Source: Arthrobacter sp. AFG7.2
GTDB lineage: Bacteria; Actinomycetota; Actinomycetes; Actinomycetales; Micrococcaceae
Assembly: GCF_002892835.1 (NCBI RefSeq)
Contig: NZ_PJMB01000011.1
Coordinates: 1-64,000 of the forward strand
DNA: 64,000 bases
Direction: 5' to 3'
Shown here: positions 30,209-39,858 of the stretch, in pieces
Numbering within the stretch: the first letter of the stretch is position 1
How the letters are laid out: each line of letters opens with the position of its first letter
The notes under the pieces: generated by a model
Seen by the model: only the letters and a program-made list of their open reading frames with translations
The model's database searches: none
What the model was told of the DNA's origin: nothing
Made by a program: the position numbers and the translations under genes

Positions 30209-31771
30209 ATGACTGACTCACACGAACTGATCCGCCTCTCCGCCGCGCAGCTGGCCGAAAAGCTGGCCGCCGGCGAGGTCACTTCCGTCGAGGCCACCCA
30301 GGCGTACCTGGACCGGATCGCCGAGGTGGACGGCGGTGAACGCGGCGTCAACGCGTTCCTGCACGTCAACGCCGAGGAAGCGCTCGCTGTCGCCGCCGAG
30401 GTGGATGCCATCCGTGCCGCCGGCGGTTCCGAGGCTGAATCCCTGCATGTCCTGGCCGGCGTGCCCATCGCCGTCAAGGACCTCATTGTCACCGTCGGCC
30501 AGCCCACCACGGCAGGCTCGAAAATCCTCGAAGGCTGGCACAGCCCGTACGACGCCACCGTCGTGGAGCGCCTGCGCGCCGCGAAAATGCCCATCCTCGG
30601 CAAGACCAACCTGGACGAATTCGCCATGGGCTCCTCCACCGAGCACTCGGCGTACGGCCCCACCCGCAACCCCTGGGACCTGGACCGGATCCCCGGCGGT
30701 TCCGGCGGCGGGTCCGCTGCCGCCGTCGCCGCTTTCGAAGCACCCCTGGCCCTGGGTACGGACACTGGTGGATCCATCCGCCAGCCCGGCGCCGTCACAG
30801 GAACCGTTGGCGTGAAGCCCACCTACGGAAGTGTGTCCCGCTATGGCGCCATCGCCATGGCCTCCTCGCTGGACCAGATCGGGCCGGTAACGCGGACCGT
30901 GCTGGACTCCGCACTGCTGCACCAGGTCATCGGCGGGCACGATCCCCGTGACTCCACCTCGCTGCCGGACCTGCTGGCCGACCTCGTCGCCGCCGCCAAA
31001 ACGGGCAACGTCGAAGGCATGCGGATCGGCATCATCAAGGAGCTGCACGGCGAGGGCTACCAGGCCGGCGTCGAGAACCGCTTCCACGACTCCCTGGAGT
31101 TGCTCAAGGAGGCGGGCGCGGAAATCGTTGAGGTCTCCTGCCCCAACTTCCAGTACGCCCTGGGCGCCTACTACCTGATCATGCCCTCCGAGGCGTCCTC
31201 CAACCTCGCAAAGTTCGACGGCGTCCGGTACGGCCTGCGCGTCCTCCCCGAGGACGGACCCATGACCATTGAACGCGTCATGGGTGCCACCCGCGCCGCC
31301 GGCTTTGGTGATGAGGTCAAGCGCCGCATCATCCTGGGCACCTACGCTCTGTCCGCCGGCTACTACGACGCCTACTACGGCTCGGCCCAGAAGGTCCGCA
31401 CACTGGTGCAGCGCGACTTCGACGCAGCCTTCACCGTAGCCGATGTCCTGATCTCGCCCACGGCCCCCACCACGGCCTTCAAGCTCGGCGAGAAACTGGA
31501 CGATCCGCTGGCCATGTACCTCAACGATGTCGCCACCATCCCGGCCAACCTGGCCGGGGTTCCCGGGCTGTCCCTGCCCGGCGGCCTGGCGGACGAGGAC
31601 GGACTCCCCGTGGGCATCCAGCTGCTGGCCCCGGCCCGCGAGGACGCCCGCCTGTACCGCGTGGGCGCCGTGCTGGAGTCGCTGCTTGAGGCCAAGTGGG
31701 GCGGCCCGCTGCTGGCACAGGCACCCGAACTTGCGGGCTCGCCGGCCCTCGAAACCCAGGAGGCAAACTAA
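30209..31771 (+). CDS. gatA: aspartyl/glutamyl-tRNA amidotransferase subunit A
   Basis: GatA (520 residues) is the amidase that releases ammonia from glutamine for tRNA transamidation. The Ser-cisSer-Lys triad region is intact: the Lys in [10 protein letters not shown] (about residue 90), the Gly/Ser-rich [15 protein letters not shown] (about 164-178) and the nucleophile Ser in [14 protein letters not shown] (about 185-198). Its TAA overlaps the ATG of gatB by one base (TAATG), so translation is coupled. Confidence 0.97.
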   Translation: MTDSHELIRLSAAQLAEKLAAGEVTSVEATQAYLDRIAEVDGGERGVNAFLHVNAEEALAVAAEVDAIRAAGGSEAESLHVLAGVPIAVKDLIVTVGQPTTAGSKILEGWHSPYDATVVERLRAAKMPILGKTNLDEFAMGSSTEHSAYGPTRNPWDLDRIPGGSGGGSAAAVAAFEAPLALGTDTGGSIRQPGAVTGTVGVKPTYGSVSRYGAIAMASSLDQIGPVTRTVLDSALLHQVIGGHDPRDSTSLPDLLADLVAAAKTGNVEGMRIGIIKELHGEGYQAGVENRFHDSLELLKEAGAEIVEVSCPNFQYALGAYYLIMPSEASSNLAKFDGVRYGLRVLPEDGPMTIERVMGATRAAGFGDEVKRRIILGTYALSAGYYDAYYGSAQKVRTLVQRDFDAAFTVADVLISPTAPTTAFKLGEKLDDPLAMYLNDVATIPANLAGVPGLSLPGGLADEDGLPVGIQLLAPAREDARLYRVGAVLESLLEAKWGGPLLAQAPELAGSPALETQEAN

Positions 31772-33279
31772 TGAACACCGAGGCAATCCTGAGCTTCGAA
31801 GAAGCCATGGAGAAGTACGACCCCGTCCTGGGGTTCGAGGTCCACGTGGAGCTCAACACCAAGACCAAGATGTTCTCCTCCGCCCCCAACGTCTTCGGCG
31901 ACGAGCCCAACACCAACGTCAACGAGGTGGACCTCGGCATGCCCGGCGTCCTGCCCGTGGTGAACAAGACTGCGGTGGAGTCCTCCATCAAAATCGGCCT
32001 GGCCCTCAACTGCAAGATCGCCGAGAGCTGCCGCTTCGCCCGGAAGAACTACTTCTACCCGGACACGCCCAAGAACTTCCAGACCTCCCAGTACGACGAA
32101 CCCATCGCGTACGACGGCTACCTGGATGTCGAACTGTCCGACGGCACCGTGTTCCGGGTGGAGATCGAGCGCGCCCACATGGAGGAGGACGCCGGAAAGC
32201 TGACCCACATGGGTGGCGCCACCGGCCGCATCCACGGCGCCGACTTCTCCCTGGTGGACTACAACCGCGCTGGCGTCCCGCTCGTGGAAATTGTCACCAA
32301 GCCCATTGAGGGAGCAGGCTCCCGGGCGCCCGAACTGGCCAAGGCCTACGTTGCGGCGGTCCGGGAGATCGTCAAGAACCTCGGCGTCTCCGATGCCCGG
32401 ATGGAACGCGGAAACGTGCGCTGCGACGCGAACGTGTCGCTCCGTCCGCACGGCCGTGAACGGTTCGGCATCCGGTCCGAAACCAAGAACGTGAACTCGC
32501 TGCGCGCCGTCGAACACGCCGTCCGTTACGAGATCCAGCGCCATGCCGCCGTCCTGGACGCGGGCAACCCGGTGGTCCAGGAAACCCGCCACTGGCACGA
32601 GGACACCCGCACCACCACCTCGGGCCGGCCCAAGTCCGACGCCGACGACTACCGCTACTTCCCGGAACCGGACCTGGTTCCCGTGGTCGCCTCGCGTGAA
32701 TGGGTCGAGGAACTGCGCGCCACCCTGCCCGAGCCGCCGGCCGCCCGCCGCAAGCGCCTGCAGGCCGACTGGGGCTACTCGGACCTCGAATTCCGCGACG
32801 TGGTCAACGCCGGCGTCATGGACGAAATCGAGGAGACCATCGCCGCCGGTGCCTCAGCTTCCGTGGCCCGCAAGTGGTGGATGGGCGAGATCGTGGGCCG
32901 TGCCAAGAACGCCGACGTCGACCCCGGCCAGCTGGGCGTCCAGCCTGCCACCATCGTGGAGCTTGCGCGCATGGTGGAAGAGGGCAGGATCAACAACAAG
33001 ATGGCCACCGAGGTACTGGACGGCGTCCTGGCCGGCGAAGGCACGCCCGCGGACATCGTGGAGAAGCGCGGCCTGGCCGTGGTCTCCGACGACGGGCCGC
33101 TGCTCGAGGCCATTGATGCCGCGCTGGCCGCGCAGCCCGGCGTGGCGGACAAGATCCGCGGCGGCAAGGTCCAGGCTGTCGGCGCCATCGTGGGCGGAGT
33201 CATGAAGGCCACCCGCGGCCAGGCCGATGCCGGCCGCGTCAAGGAACTGATCCTGGAGAAGCTGGGCGTCACCGCCTAG
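31771..33279 (+). CDS. gatB: aspartyl/glutamyl-tRNA amidotransferase subunit B
   Basis: GatB (502 residues) activates the misacylated tRNA with ATP and receives ammonia from GatA. The N-terminal motif [16 protein letters not shown], the central RNVRCD-like segment ([17 protein letters not shown]), [16 protein letters not shown], and the C-terminal YqeY-like tail domain are present. The start ATG 31771 has a CAGGAGG ribosome site inside gatA. A 20-bp hairpin follows the stop, so gatCAB is a three-gene unit. Confidence 0.97.
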   Translation: MNTEAILSFEEAMEKYDPVLGFEVHVELNTKTKMFSSAPNVFGDEPNTNVNEVDLGMPGVLPVVNKTAVESSIKIGLALNCKIAESCRFARKNYFYPDTPKNFQTSQYDEPIAYDGYLDVELSDGTVFRVEIERAHMEEDAGKLTHMGGATGRIHGADFSLVDYNRAGVPLVEIVTKPIEGAGSRAPELAKAYVAAVREIVKNLGVSDARMERGNVRCDANVSLRPHGRERFGIRSETKNVNSLRAVEHAVRYEIQRHAAVLDAGNPVVQETRHWHEDTRTTTSGRPKSDADDYRYFPEPDLVPVVASREWVEELRATLPEPPAARRKRLQADWGYSDLEFRDVVNAGVMDEIEETIAAGASASVARKWWMGEIVGRAKNADVDPGQLGVQPATIVELARMVEEGRINNKMATEVLDGVLAGEGTPADIVEKRGLAVVSDDGPLLEAIDAALAAQPGVADKIRGGKVQAVGAIVGGVMKATRGQADAGRVKELILEKLGVTA

Positions 33280-33292
33280 ATATCCCCTCCAG

Positions 33293-33348
33293 CCGGGTAG
33301 CAGCTGATGCCGTTGTGCGCGTTAATACCGGCATCAGCTGCTGCCCGG
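33293..33348 (+). terminator. long hairpin terminator after gatB
   Basis: A 20-bp stem with a single T-G wobble (left arm 33293-33312, right arm 33329-33348) and a 16-nt AT-richer loop starts 13 nt after the gatB stop. No T-run follows. Confidence 0.72.
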
Positions 33349-33413
33349 TCCGCGTAATGTACTCAGGTGTTTGGCGCCGAAAAGTACTTATGTTCAGCGG
33401 CGTACCGCGGCCC

Positions 33414-33419
33414 TACACT
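33414..33419 (+). promoter_or_regulatory. -10 box candidate for the secreted protein gene
   Basis: TACACT, identical to the -10 candidates of metY and metX, lies 59 nt before the start codon. A weak TGTTCA is 17 nt upstream of it. Confidence 0.35.
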
Positions 33420-33478
33420 TGAGCGCACGGGACCCGCTGGCACAGTGCGGTCCCGGCCAGCCACGCGAGGGGGCCGCG

Positions 33479-34075
33479 ATGCCATTGAAGGACCAGCCAC
33501 GGATACGCAAAGCCCTGCTCGCAGGGGTGGTGGCGCTCACCTTAACCGGAACCGGGGCGGCGTTCGCGTTGTCGGCGGATGACCCGCCGTCGCCCTTCCC
33601 GTCCGAGAGGGCGCAGGAGAACAGGCAGGACAAGCAGGAGAAGCCCGCCAGGCCTGACAAGTCGCAGCGCGCGCAGCAGGTGCACAGCGAGAGCGTGGCA
33701 AAAAAAGCTGACGGCACCTTCGAGACCCAGCTGAACCAGCGCGGCACGGTGGAGGCAGTCAGTGACAAGGCCATCACCGTCAGGAGCGAGGACGGCTACT
33801 CGCAGGCCTACACCGTCGATGCGGAAACAAAGGTAACGCAGGCGCCTTCCCAGTCAGCGGATACATCAGAGCGCAAGGACGACGACGGCAAACGGCTTAA
33901 GCCCTCGGACGGAACCATCAGCGACATCGCCGTGGGCGACAACGTCCGGATCGCCGGGGTGAAGAACGGGGACACCGTGACCGCGGAACGGATTATCGAA
34001 GGCGCCGGTGACGGTCCGGGGCTCGGGCTGGGCCGCGGCAACGGCAAGGGCTTCGGAAAAGGACACTCCAAGTAG
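33479..34075 (+). CDS. secreted OB-like (DUF5666-like) protein
   Basis: This 198-residue protein starts at ATG 33479 after GAGGGGG. Residues 1-32 form a signal peptide (basic start, hydrophobic core LLAGVVALTLTGTGAAFAL). A charged Lys/Gln-rich linker follows, and then one small beta domain (about 80-170: RGTVEAVSDKAITVRSEDG, VGDNVRIAGVKNGDTVTAER) resembling DUF5666/OB-type modules. The C-terminus is Gly/Lys-rich. No enzyme motif or cell-wall anchor is visible. It stands alone, convergent with the LysR gene 17 nt away. Function unknown; an exported protein is well supported. Confidence 0.75.
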   Translation: MPLKDQPRIRKALLAGVVALTLTGTGAAFALSADDPPSPFPSERAQENRQDKQEKPARPDKSQRAQQVHSESVAKKADGTFETQLNQRGTVEAVSDKAITVRSEDGYSQAYTVDAETKVTQAPSQSADTSERKDDDGKRLKPSDGTISDIAVGDNVRIAGVKNGDTVTAERIIEGAGDGPGLGLGRGNGKGFGKGHSK

Positions 34076-34092
34076 CGGTTGCCCGCGCCGGC

Positions 34093-35004
34093 TCAGCCCT
34101 GATCCACGAGCCCTGCCATGATGCCCTGCAGCGCTTCGGCGACGACCGTCACCGACCGGCGCTTCAGGTTTTCAGGCCTGGCCAGCAGGTCGATCCGGCG
34201 CCGGGTGTTGATTCCTTCGAGCGGCCGCAGCACAATCCCGGGATTCAGCACCGGCCCGGCGGTGTATCTCGGGAGCAGGCCAACCACGCCGCCCGTGGCA
34301 ACCAGGGCCGCCACCGTGGAGTAGTCGTTGATCCGGTGCACAATGTTCGGCTCCCGGCTGGAGACGGCTGCGACGGCGGACAGCACATCCGAAGGGGAGT
34401 AGCCGGTGTGGCTGGTCACCCACGCCTCGCCGCCGACGTCGTCCGCCGTCACGGCCGCTTTCCCGGCGAGGGGATGGCCCGCAGGCAAAGCCACGTCCAG
34501 CGGCTCGTGGGCCAATGGAATCACCGTCACCCGCTCCGCGGGCCACCGCGGGCTGTGGTCCATCCGGTGTGCCAGGACCAGGTCGTAGCGCGCAGTCAGG
34601 GCGGGGAAGTCCTGCTGGGCCACGTCCTCATCCGAGAGCCCGATCCGCGGTTGACCCGGCGCATCGAGGATCCGGGCGAGGGGAGCGAACACTGCCTGCC
34701 CGGCACTGTGGAACCCGCACAGGCTCACGCTGCCGGCAGCAGAACCGTGGTAGTTCCCGATCGCATCCCTGGCATCCGCCATGGCGCTGACGACGGCGGC
34801 CCCCGCGTCGGCCAGCACCTGGCCGGCCTCGGTGAGCACCAGGTTGCGGCCCTCCTTGCGGGTGAGCGGCACCTCCACTTTCCGCTGCAGCAGGGCCAGT
34901 TGCTGGGAGACGGCGGACGGGGTGACCATGAGGGTATCGGCCACCGCCTTGACGCTTCCGAGCGCACCGAGTTCGCGAAGAATTTCTAGCTGGTGGATCT
35001 CCAT
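34093..35004 (-). CDS. LysR-family transcriptional regulator
   Basis: This 303-residue regulator has an N-terminal winged helix-turn-helix (MEIHQLEILRELGALGSVKA, then MVTPSAVSQQLALLQRKV) and a C-terminal periplasmic-binding-like effector domain (about 90-300). It is divergent from tdh-kbl across a 128-bp AT-richer gap with inverted repeats, the classic layout for a LysR regulator of its neighbour. Threonine, glycine or a related metabolite as effector is inference. Confidence 0.93.
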   Translation of the reverse strand: MEIHQLEILRELGALGSVKAVADTLMVTPSAVSQQLALLQRKVEVPLTRKEGRNLVLTEAGQVLADAGAAVVSAMADARDAIGNYHGSAAGSVSLCGFHSAGQAVFAPLARILDAPGQPRIGLSDEDVAQQDFPALTARYDLVLAHRMDHSPRWPAERVTVIPLAHEPLDVALPAGHPLAGKAAVTADDVGGEAWVTSHTGYSPSDVLSAVAAVSSREPNIVHRINDYSTVAALVATGGVVGLLPRYTAGPVLNPGIVLRPLEGINTRRRIDLLARPENLKRRSVTVVAEALQGIMAGLVDQG

Positions 35005-35049
35005 CCCGCCAGTCTACGCATTAGGATCAACTACATCGTCGATTGAGAA

Positions 35050-35067
35050 TTTAGCTGTTGTGCTAAA
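35050..35067. promoter_or_regulatory. inverted repeat, putative LysR operator
   Basis: TTTAGC-N6-GCTAAA is a perfect 6-bp inverted repeat of the T-N11-A kind bound by LysR proteins. It lies midway between the divergent LysR and tdh genes. A second, looser pair TCAA...TTGA spans 35027-35046. Confidence 0.45.
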
Positions 35068-35132
35068 GCTTCTTCCTCGCTGTAATGAGGAGGGCAGCAC
35101 CTGCCGACGACGCACAAAGAGTGAGGAAGCCG

Positions 35133-36179
35133 ATGAAGGCTTTATACAAGGCCGGCCAACAGGCGGGCTTCGAGCTGCTGGACCGCCCCGAGCCGGTGGC
35201 CGGCCCCGCGGACGTGAAAATCCGGGTCCTGACCACCGGCATCTGCGGCACCGACCTCCACATCCAGTCCTGGGATTCCTGGGCGCAGGGGATCATTGAA
35301 GCTCCCCTTATCCCTGGCCACGAATTCTATGGCGAAGTGGTGGAGGCCGGAGAAGACGTCCGCGACGTCAAGGTCGGCGACCGGGTTTCCGGCGAGGGCC
35401 ACGTTGTCTGCGGAATCTGCCGGAACTGCCGGGCCGGCAGGCGGCAGATGTGCATCCATACCGTCAGTGTGGGGGTCCAGCGTGACGGTGCGTTCGCCGA
35501 GTATGTGGTGATCCCGGAAACGAACGTCTGGGTCCACCACGATCCGTCTGTCACTCCTGAACTCGGAGCCATTTTCGACCCCTTTGGCAATGCGGTCCAC
35601 ACTGCCCTCAGCTTCCCGCTGGTGGGGGAGGACGTGCTCATCACTGGCGCCGGCCCTATCGGATTGATGGCCATCGCCGTCGCCCGCCACGCCGGCGCCC
35701 GCAAGATCGCCATCACGGACGTCTCCCGTCCGCGGCTGGACCTTGCCCGGCAGCTGGGTGCGGACCTCGCCATCGATGTGTCCACCACCCGGGTCCGGGA
35801 TGCCCAGCGGGACCTGGGCATGCGGGAGGGCTTCGACATCGGAATGGAAATGTCCGGGCACCCCGGAGCGCTGCCGGAAATGATCGACAACATGAACCAC
35901 GGCGGCCGGATCGCGATGCTGGGGCTGCCCAGCCAGGACATCATCATCGACTGGGGCAAGGTGGTCACCCACATGCTCACGCTCAAGGGCATTTACGGCC
36001 GCGAGATGTACGAAACCTGGTACGCCATGAGCGCCATGCTGTCCTCCAACTCGGCGCTGCACGCGGCGATTTCCGCCGTAGTCACTGATACGCTCCCTGC
36101 CGCCCAATGGGAAAAGGGCTTCGACCTTGCCCGCAGCGGCACAGGTGGCAAAGTTGTCCTCGACTGGACCCAACTCTAA
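35133..36179 (+). CDS. tdh: L-threonine 3-dehydrogenase
   Basis: Tdh oxidises L-threonine to 2-amino-3-oxobutanoate with NAD+. This 348-residue zinc-dependent medium-chain dehydrogenase has catalytic-zinc residues in [15 protein letters not shown] and GHEFYGEV, a structural zinc site [15 protein letters not shown], and the Rossmann motif [13 protein letters not shown]. Length is close to the 341 residues of the E. coli enzyme. ATG 35133 is chosen for its GAGGAAG ribosome site. The next gene, kbl, completes the pathway 8 nt downstream. Confidence 0.96.
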   Translation: MKALYKAGQQAGFELLDRPEPVAGPADVKIRVLTTGICGTDLHIQSWDSWAQGIIEAPLIPGHEFYGEVVEAGEDVRDVKVGDRVSGEGHVVCGICRNCRAGRRQMCIHTVSVGVQRDGAFAEYVVIPETNVWVHHDPSVTPELGAIFDPFGNAVHTALSFPLVGEDVLITGAGPIGLMAIAVARHAGARKIAITDVSRPRLDLARQLGADLAIDVSTTRVRDAQRDLGMREGFDIGMEMSGHPGALPEMIDNMNHGGRIAMLGLPSQDIIIDWGKVVTHMLTLKGIYGREMYETWYAMSAMLSSNSALHAAISAVVTDTLPAAQWEKGFDLARSGTGGKVVLDWTQL

Positions 36180-36187
36180 GGAACGCC

Positions 36188-37384
36188 ATGTACACCTCCA
36201 TCAAGGACCAGTTGCGCACCGAGCTGGACGATATCCGGAGCGCGGGGCTTTTCAAAGCTGAACGCAGCATCAGCTCCCCGCAGTCCAGCCACATCAAGGC
36301 CGGGCAGATCGGGCAGCAGGGCGCCGACGTTCTGAACTTCTGCGCCAACAACTACCTCGGCCTGGCGGACCACCCCGAGATCATCCACGCGGCCAAGTCG
36401 GCCATGGACGAGCGCGGCTTCGGCATGGCCAGCGTGCGGTTCATCTGCGGCACCCAGGACCTGCACCTGGAACTTGAGTCACGCGTTTCCCGGTTCCTGG
36501 GCACCGAGGACACCATCCTGTTCTCCAGCTGCTTCGATGCCAACGGCGGGGTCTTTGAATCCCTCTTCGGGCCGGAGGACGCCGTCATCTCCGATGCGCT
36601 GAACCACGCCTCCATCATCGACGGCATCCGGTTGTGCAAAGCGCAGCGGTACCGGTACGCCAACCAGGACATGGCGGACCTTGAGGCGAAGCTTGTCGAG
36701 GCGAAGGATGCCCGGCGCAAGATCATCGTCACGGACGGCGTGTTCTCGATGGACGGGTACCTGGCGCCGCTGGAGGCCATTTGCGACCTCGCCGAAAAGC
36801 ACGACGCCCTGGTCATGGTGGACGACTCCCACGCTGTCGGCTTCATGGGCGCCACCGGAGCCGGGACCCCTGAGCACGCCGGCGTTTCCGACCGGGTGGA
36901 CATCTACACCGGCACGTTTGGCAAAGCGCTGGGCGGAGCGTCAGGGGGATATGTGTCCGGCCGCGGCGAGGTGGTGGCGATGCTCCGCCAAAGGGCCCGC
37001 CCATACCTCTTCTCCAACTCAGTGGCGCCTGCCATCGTCGCTGCCACCATCAAAGCCCTGGACCTGGTAGAGAATTCCGCGGAGCTTCGGCGCGCGCTCT
37101 TCGAGAACGCCGCCCTGTTCCGGCGCAGGATGACAGAGGAAGGCTTCGACCTCCTGCCCGGTGAGCATGCCATCGTTCCGGTGATGTTCGGCGACGCAGT
37201 GCTCGCGGCCAAGGTGGCGGACCGGATGTTGCAGCACGGCGTCTTCGTCACCGCCTTCAGTTTCCCGGTTGTTCCACGGGGTGCCGCACGGATCCGCGTG
37301 CAGCTGTCGGCTGCGCATTCAGCGGACGACGTCGAAGCGTGTGTACGCGCGTTCGTCGCCAGCCGTGCCGAGGTGGCAGGCTAG
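36188..37384 (+). CDS. kbl: glycine C-acetyltransferase (2-amino-3-ketobutyrate CoA ligase)
   Basis: Kbl is a PLP enzyme that cleaves the Tdh product with CoA to glycine and acetyl-CoA. At 398 residues it has the full family length. Motifs are [14 protein letters not shown], the PLP Asp/His region [13 protein letters not shown], and the PLP Lys in [16 protein letters not shown]. It is the second gene of tdh-kbl, in an operon with an FAD amine oxidase 41 nt downstream. Confidence 0.97.
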   Translation: MYTSIKDQLRTELDDIRSAGLFKAERSISSPQSSHIKAGQIGQQGADVLNFCANNYLGLADHPEIIHAAKSAMDERGFGMASVRFICGTQDLHLELESRVSRFLGTEDTILFSSCFDANGGVFESLFGPEDAVISDALNHASIIDGIRLCKAQRYRYANQDMADLEAKLVEAKDARRKIIVTDGVFSMDGYLAPLEAICDLAEKHDALVMVDDSHAVGFMGATGAGTPEHAGVSDRVDIYTGTFGKALGGASGGYVSGRGEVVAMLRQRARPYLFSNSVAPAIVAATIKALDLVENSAELRRALFENAALFRRRMTEEGFDLLPGEHAIVPVMFGDAVLAAKVADRMLQHGVFVTAFSFPVVPRGAARIRVQLSAAHSADDVEACVRAFVASRAEVAG

Positions 37385-37425
37385 GAACAAGTAACACTGG
37401 AAGCTACGTCTGCGAGGGTGGAGAA

Positions 37426-38541
37426 ATGGCAGCACAGTACGATGTCCTGATTGTGGGTGGCGGCATCGCCGGACTGTCCCTGGCGTCCGAGTTGGCGGGC
37501 AGGTGCAGCGTGGCGCTGGTTGAAGCGGAGCAGGAGCTGGCGTACCACACGTCATCCCGCTCGGCCCGCCAGTTCATCCCCAGCTACGGCCCGCCAGTAG
37601 TCCAGGAACTAACGGTGCGGACCCTTGAGCTGATCGCCGCCCGGGATGCCGGGCTGCCCGAACCCATCCTCATGCCCCGCAGCTTCATGCTGATCGGTTC
37701 CGAGGAGGCGGTGGCAGCGGAAGCCAGCGGGCACATGCGCTCCATTACCCCTGCCGAGGCATTGGAGCTGTGCCCGGCGCTGGTCCCCGGCACGTTCCAG
37801 GCCGCGGGACTGGACGAAGGTTCCTTCGGCTGCAACGCGCCCCTGCTGCTGGCTGACCACCGGCAGCGCGCCGAGGCTGCCGGTGTGGACATCATCACCG
37901 GCGCCAAGGTGCACACCGCCCAGCGCCTTGGTTCCGGCTGGCAGGTGGGTGCCGGCACAGAGGGCTTCCAGGCTGGTGTCCTGGTCAACGCTGCCGGAGC
38001 GTGGGCGGACGAACTCGCGGTGATCAGCGGGGTGGAAAAGCTCGGGCTGCAGCCGTACCGGCGCACTGCGGCGATTGCCGCCGTCGACCATCCCCTGCCG
38101 CCGCAAAGCCCCATGGTGGCGGCAGCGGACAACACGTTTTATTTCCGGCGGGACGACGACGACGTGCTGATCTCACCGTCCGAATCCGAGCCGAGCGGGC
38201 CGGAGGATGCCCGTCCCCGGCCGGGCGACATTGAGCGCCTGGTGGGCAGGCTGAACGAGCTGACCACGCTCGGGATCAGGGAAGTGCGCAACGCCTGGAC
38301 AGGGTTGCGGACCGAAGCGGCCGACGGCGTCCCGGTGGCGGGTTTCGACGCCGAAGCCCCGGGCTTTTACTGGCTCGCCGGCCAGGGTGGTTATGGCTTC
38401 CAGACGTCCTCAGCCATGGCAGAACTCGCAGCTGCCCAGATCCTGGCAGGCAGTAGTGGTTCCAGTGCTGCGGCCGGCGATGTTCCGGCATCCCGGACAG
38501 TTCAGGCATTGGCGGCCACCCGATGGTCTGTGCGGCGCTGA
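37426..38541 (+). CDS. FAD-dependent oxidoreductase, DAO family
   Basis: This 371-residue protein has the FAD-binding motif VLIVGGGIAGLSLASELAG near the N-terminus and a C-terminal GFYWLAGQGGYGFQTSSAMAEL, the DAO-type second FAD contact. Family members oxidise glycine, sarcosine, D-amino acids or glycerol 3-phosphate. Its position after kbl, which makes glycine, suggests a glycine/D-amino-acid-type substrate, but 2-hydroxyglutarate-type substrates are not excluded. ATG 37426 follows a GAGGGTGGAG ribosome site. hutI starts 12 nt after its stop. Confidence 0.88.
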   Translation: MAAQYDVLIVGGGIAGLSLASELAGRCSVALVEAEQELAYHTSSRSARQFIPSYGPPVVQELTVRTLELIAARDAGLPEPILMPRSFMLIGSEEAVAAEASGHMRSITPAEALELCPALVPGTFQAAGLDEGSFGCNAPLLLADHRQRAEAAGVDIITGAKVHTAQRLGSGWQVGAGTEGFQAGVLVNAAGAWADELAVISGVEKLGLQPYRRTAAIAAVDHPLPPQSPMVAAADNTFYFRRDDDDVLISPSESEPSGPEDARPRPGDIERLVGRLNELTTLGIREVRNAWTGLRTEAADGVPVAGFDAEAPGFYWLAGQGGYGFQTSSAMAELAAAQILAGSSGSSAAAGDVPASRTVQALAATRWSVRR

Positions 38542-38552
38542 AGAATGGCTGT

Positions 38553-39764
38553 ATGAGCACCCTGATCACCAACATCTCCGAGCTGATGACGCAGGACCTG
38601 GAACACCGGGTCCTCAAGGACGCTGCTGTGGTGATCGAAGGTGAGCGGATTTCGTGGATCGGCGCCGCTTCCCATGCTCCGGCCGCTGACGACGCCGTAG
38701 ACGCCGGTGGCCGCGCTGTGCTGCCCGGCTGGGTGGACTCCCATACCCACTTGGTCTTCGCCGGCGACCGGACGGCGGAGTTCGAGGCGCGGATGGCGGG
38801 GGAGTCATACGCGGCCGGAGGCATCGCCGTCACCATGAACGCCACCCGTGCCACGTCCGATTTCGACCTCACCCGGCTGGCGCTGTCCCGCGTTGACGAA
38901 GCCGTCTCGCAGGGAACCACCTACATCGAGACGAAAACCGGCTACGGCCTGGACGTTGAACATGAGACGCGGAGCGCCCGCATCGCCTCCACCGCCGCGG
39001 ACCAGGTCACGTACCTCGGGGCGCATCTGGTTCCTGCCGGACAGGACGCGGACGAGTATACCGACCTCGTGTGCGGCCCGATGCTCGCCGCAGTCCGGCC
39101 CTACGTGCAGTGGGCCGACGTCTTTTGTGAAGAAGGAACCTTCACCGCGGAGCAATCCCGGCGGGTCCTGCTCGCCTGCCGCGACGCAGGCCTGGGCCTG
39201 CGTGTCCACGGCAACCAGCTCGGCGAAGGTCCGGGTGTGCAGCTCGCCGTCGAACTTGGGGCCGCGAGCGTGGATCACGTCAACTACCTGGCGGACAAGG
39301 ACGTTAACGCGCTGGCCGGAACGTGGTCGGGTTGGGATGCCGCTTCGGGAGCCGGCAGCCCGGGCACCGTCGCCACCTGCCTGCCCGCCTGCGACCTGTC
39401 AACCCGCCAGCCGCTCGCGCCCGCACGTGCACTCCTTGATGCCGGCGTGCAGGTGGCGCTGGCCTCCAACTGCAACCCGGGCACGTCCTACACAAGCTCC
39501 ATGGCATTCTGCGTTACCACTGCCGTCCTGCAGATGGGGCTGAGTGTCCATGAAGCTGTCCGGGCGGCAACGTATGGCGGAGCCCTGGCACTCCACAAAG
39601 ACAAGGGAAGCGACGTCGACGGCGAACGCGCGGTGGGTTCTATCGCCGTCGGGCACCGGGCGGATCTTCAGCTGCTGAATGCACCGTCTGCGACGCACCT
39701 TGCTTACCGCCCGGGGATGCCGCTGACATACGCTGTATGGCGGGCAGGGAAGCGGGCCCGCTGA
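38553..39764 (+). CDS. hutI: imidazolonepropionase
   Basis: HutI opens the imidazolone ring in histidine breakdown (4-imidazolone-5-propanoate to N-formimino-L-glutamate). This 403-residue amidohydrolase has the metal motif WVDSHTHLVFAGDRTAEFE, the substrate segment YIETKTGYGLDVEHE, VHGNQLGEGPG, and ALASNCNPGTSYTSSM, all typical of HutI. The usual partners hutU, hutH and hutG are not in the window. It follows an amine-oxidase gene by 12 nt and ends 14 nt before a DeoR-type operator. Confidence 0.94.
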   Translation: MSTLITNISELMTQDLEHRVLKDAAVVIEGERISWIGAASHAPAADDAVDAGGRAVLPGWVDSHTHLVFAGDRTAEFEARMAGESYAAGGIAVTMNATRATSDFDLTRLALSRVDEAVSQGTTYIETKTGYGLDVEHETRSARIASTAADQVTYLGAHLVPAGQDADEYTDLVCGPMLAAVRPYVQWADVFCEEGTFTAEQSRRVLLACRDAGLGLRVHGNQLGEGPGVQLAVELGAASVDHVNYLADKDVNALAGTWSGWDAASGAGSPGTVATCLPACDLSTRQPLAPARALLDAGVQVALASNCNPGTSYTSSMAFCVTTAVLQMGLSVHEAVRAATYGGALALHKDKGSDVDGERAVGSIAVGHRADLQLLNAPSATHLAYRPGMPLTYAVWRAGKRAR

Positions 39765-39777
39765 ACGCAGGCTGGAA

Positions 39778-39825
39778 ATGACGCTTTATGATCATTTGAC
39801 TTCTGTTATGATCATAAAACGTCAT
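39778..39825. promoter_or_regulatory. large palindromic operator of the DeoR regulator
   Basis: Arms ATGACGCTTTATGATCAT (39778-39795) and its inverse (39808-39825) match at 17 of 18 positions across a 12-nt spacer. Each arm contains the self-complementary octamer ATGATCAT. A TATGAT -10-like hexamer (39807-39812) lies inside the right arm, so binding would block transcription of the DeoR gene starting at 39859. Confidence 0.65.
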
Positions 39826-39858
39826 CGAAGCTGTGGCGGGAGTACTTGGAGGCCCAGC

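Noticed and set aside
30218..31786. A 522-residue open frame antisense to gatA
   Set aside because: It is a GC-skewed shadow of the well-supported gatA frame, has no family motifs and no ribosome site of its own.
39778..39858. DeoR start at ATG 39778
   Set aside because: This ATG is the first base of the operator arm; ATG 39859 has TTGGAGG upstream and begins the canonical helix-turn-helix.
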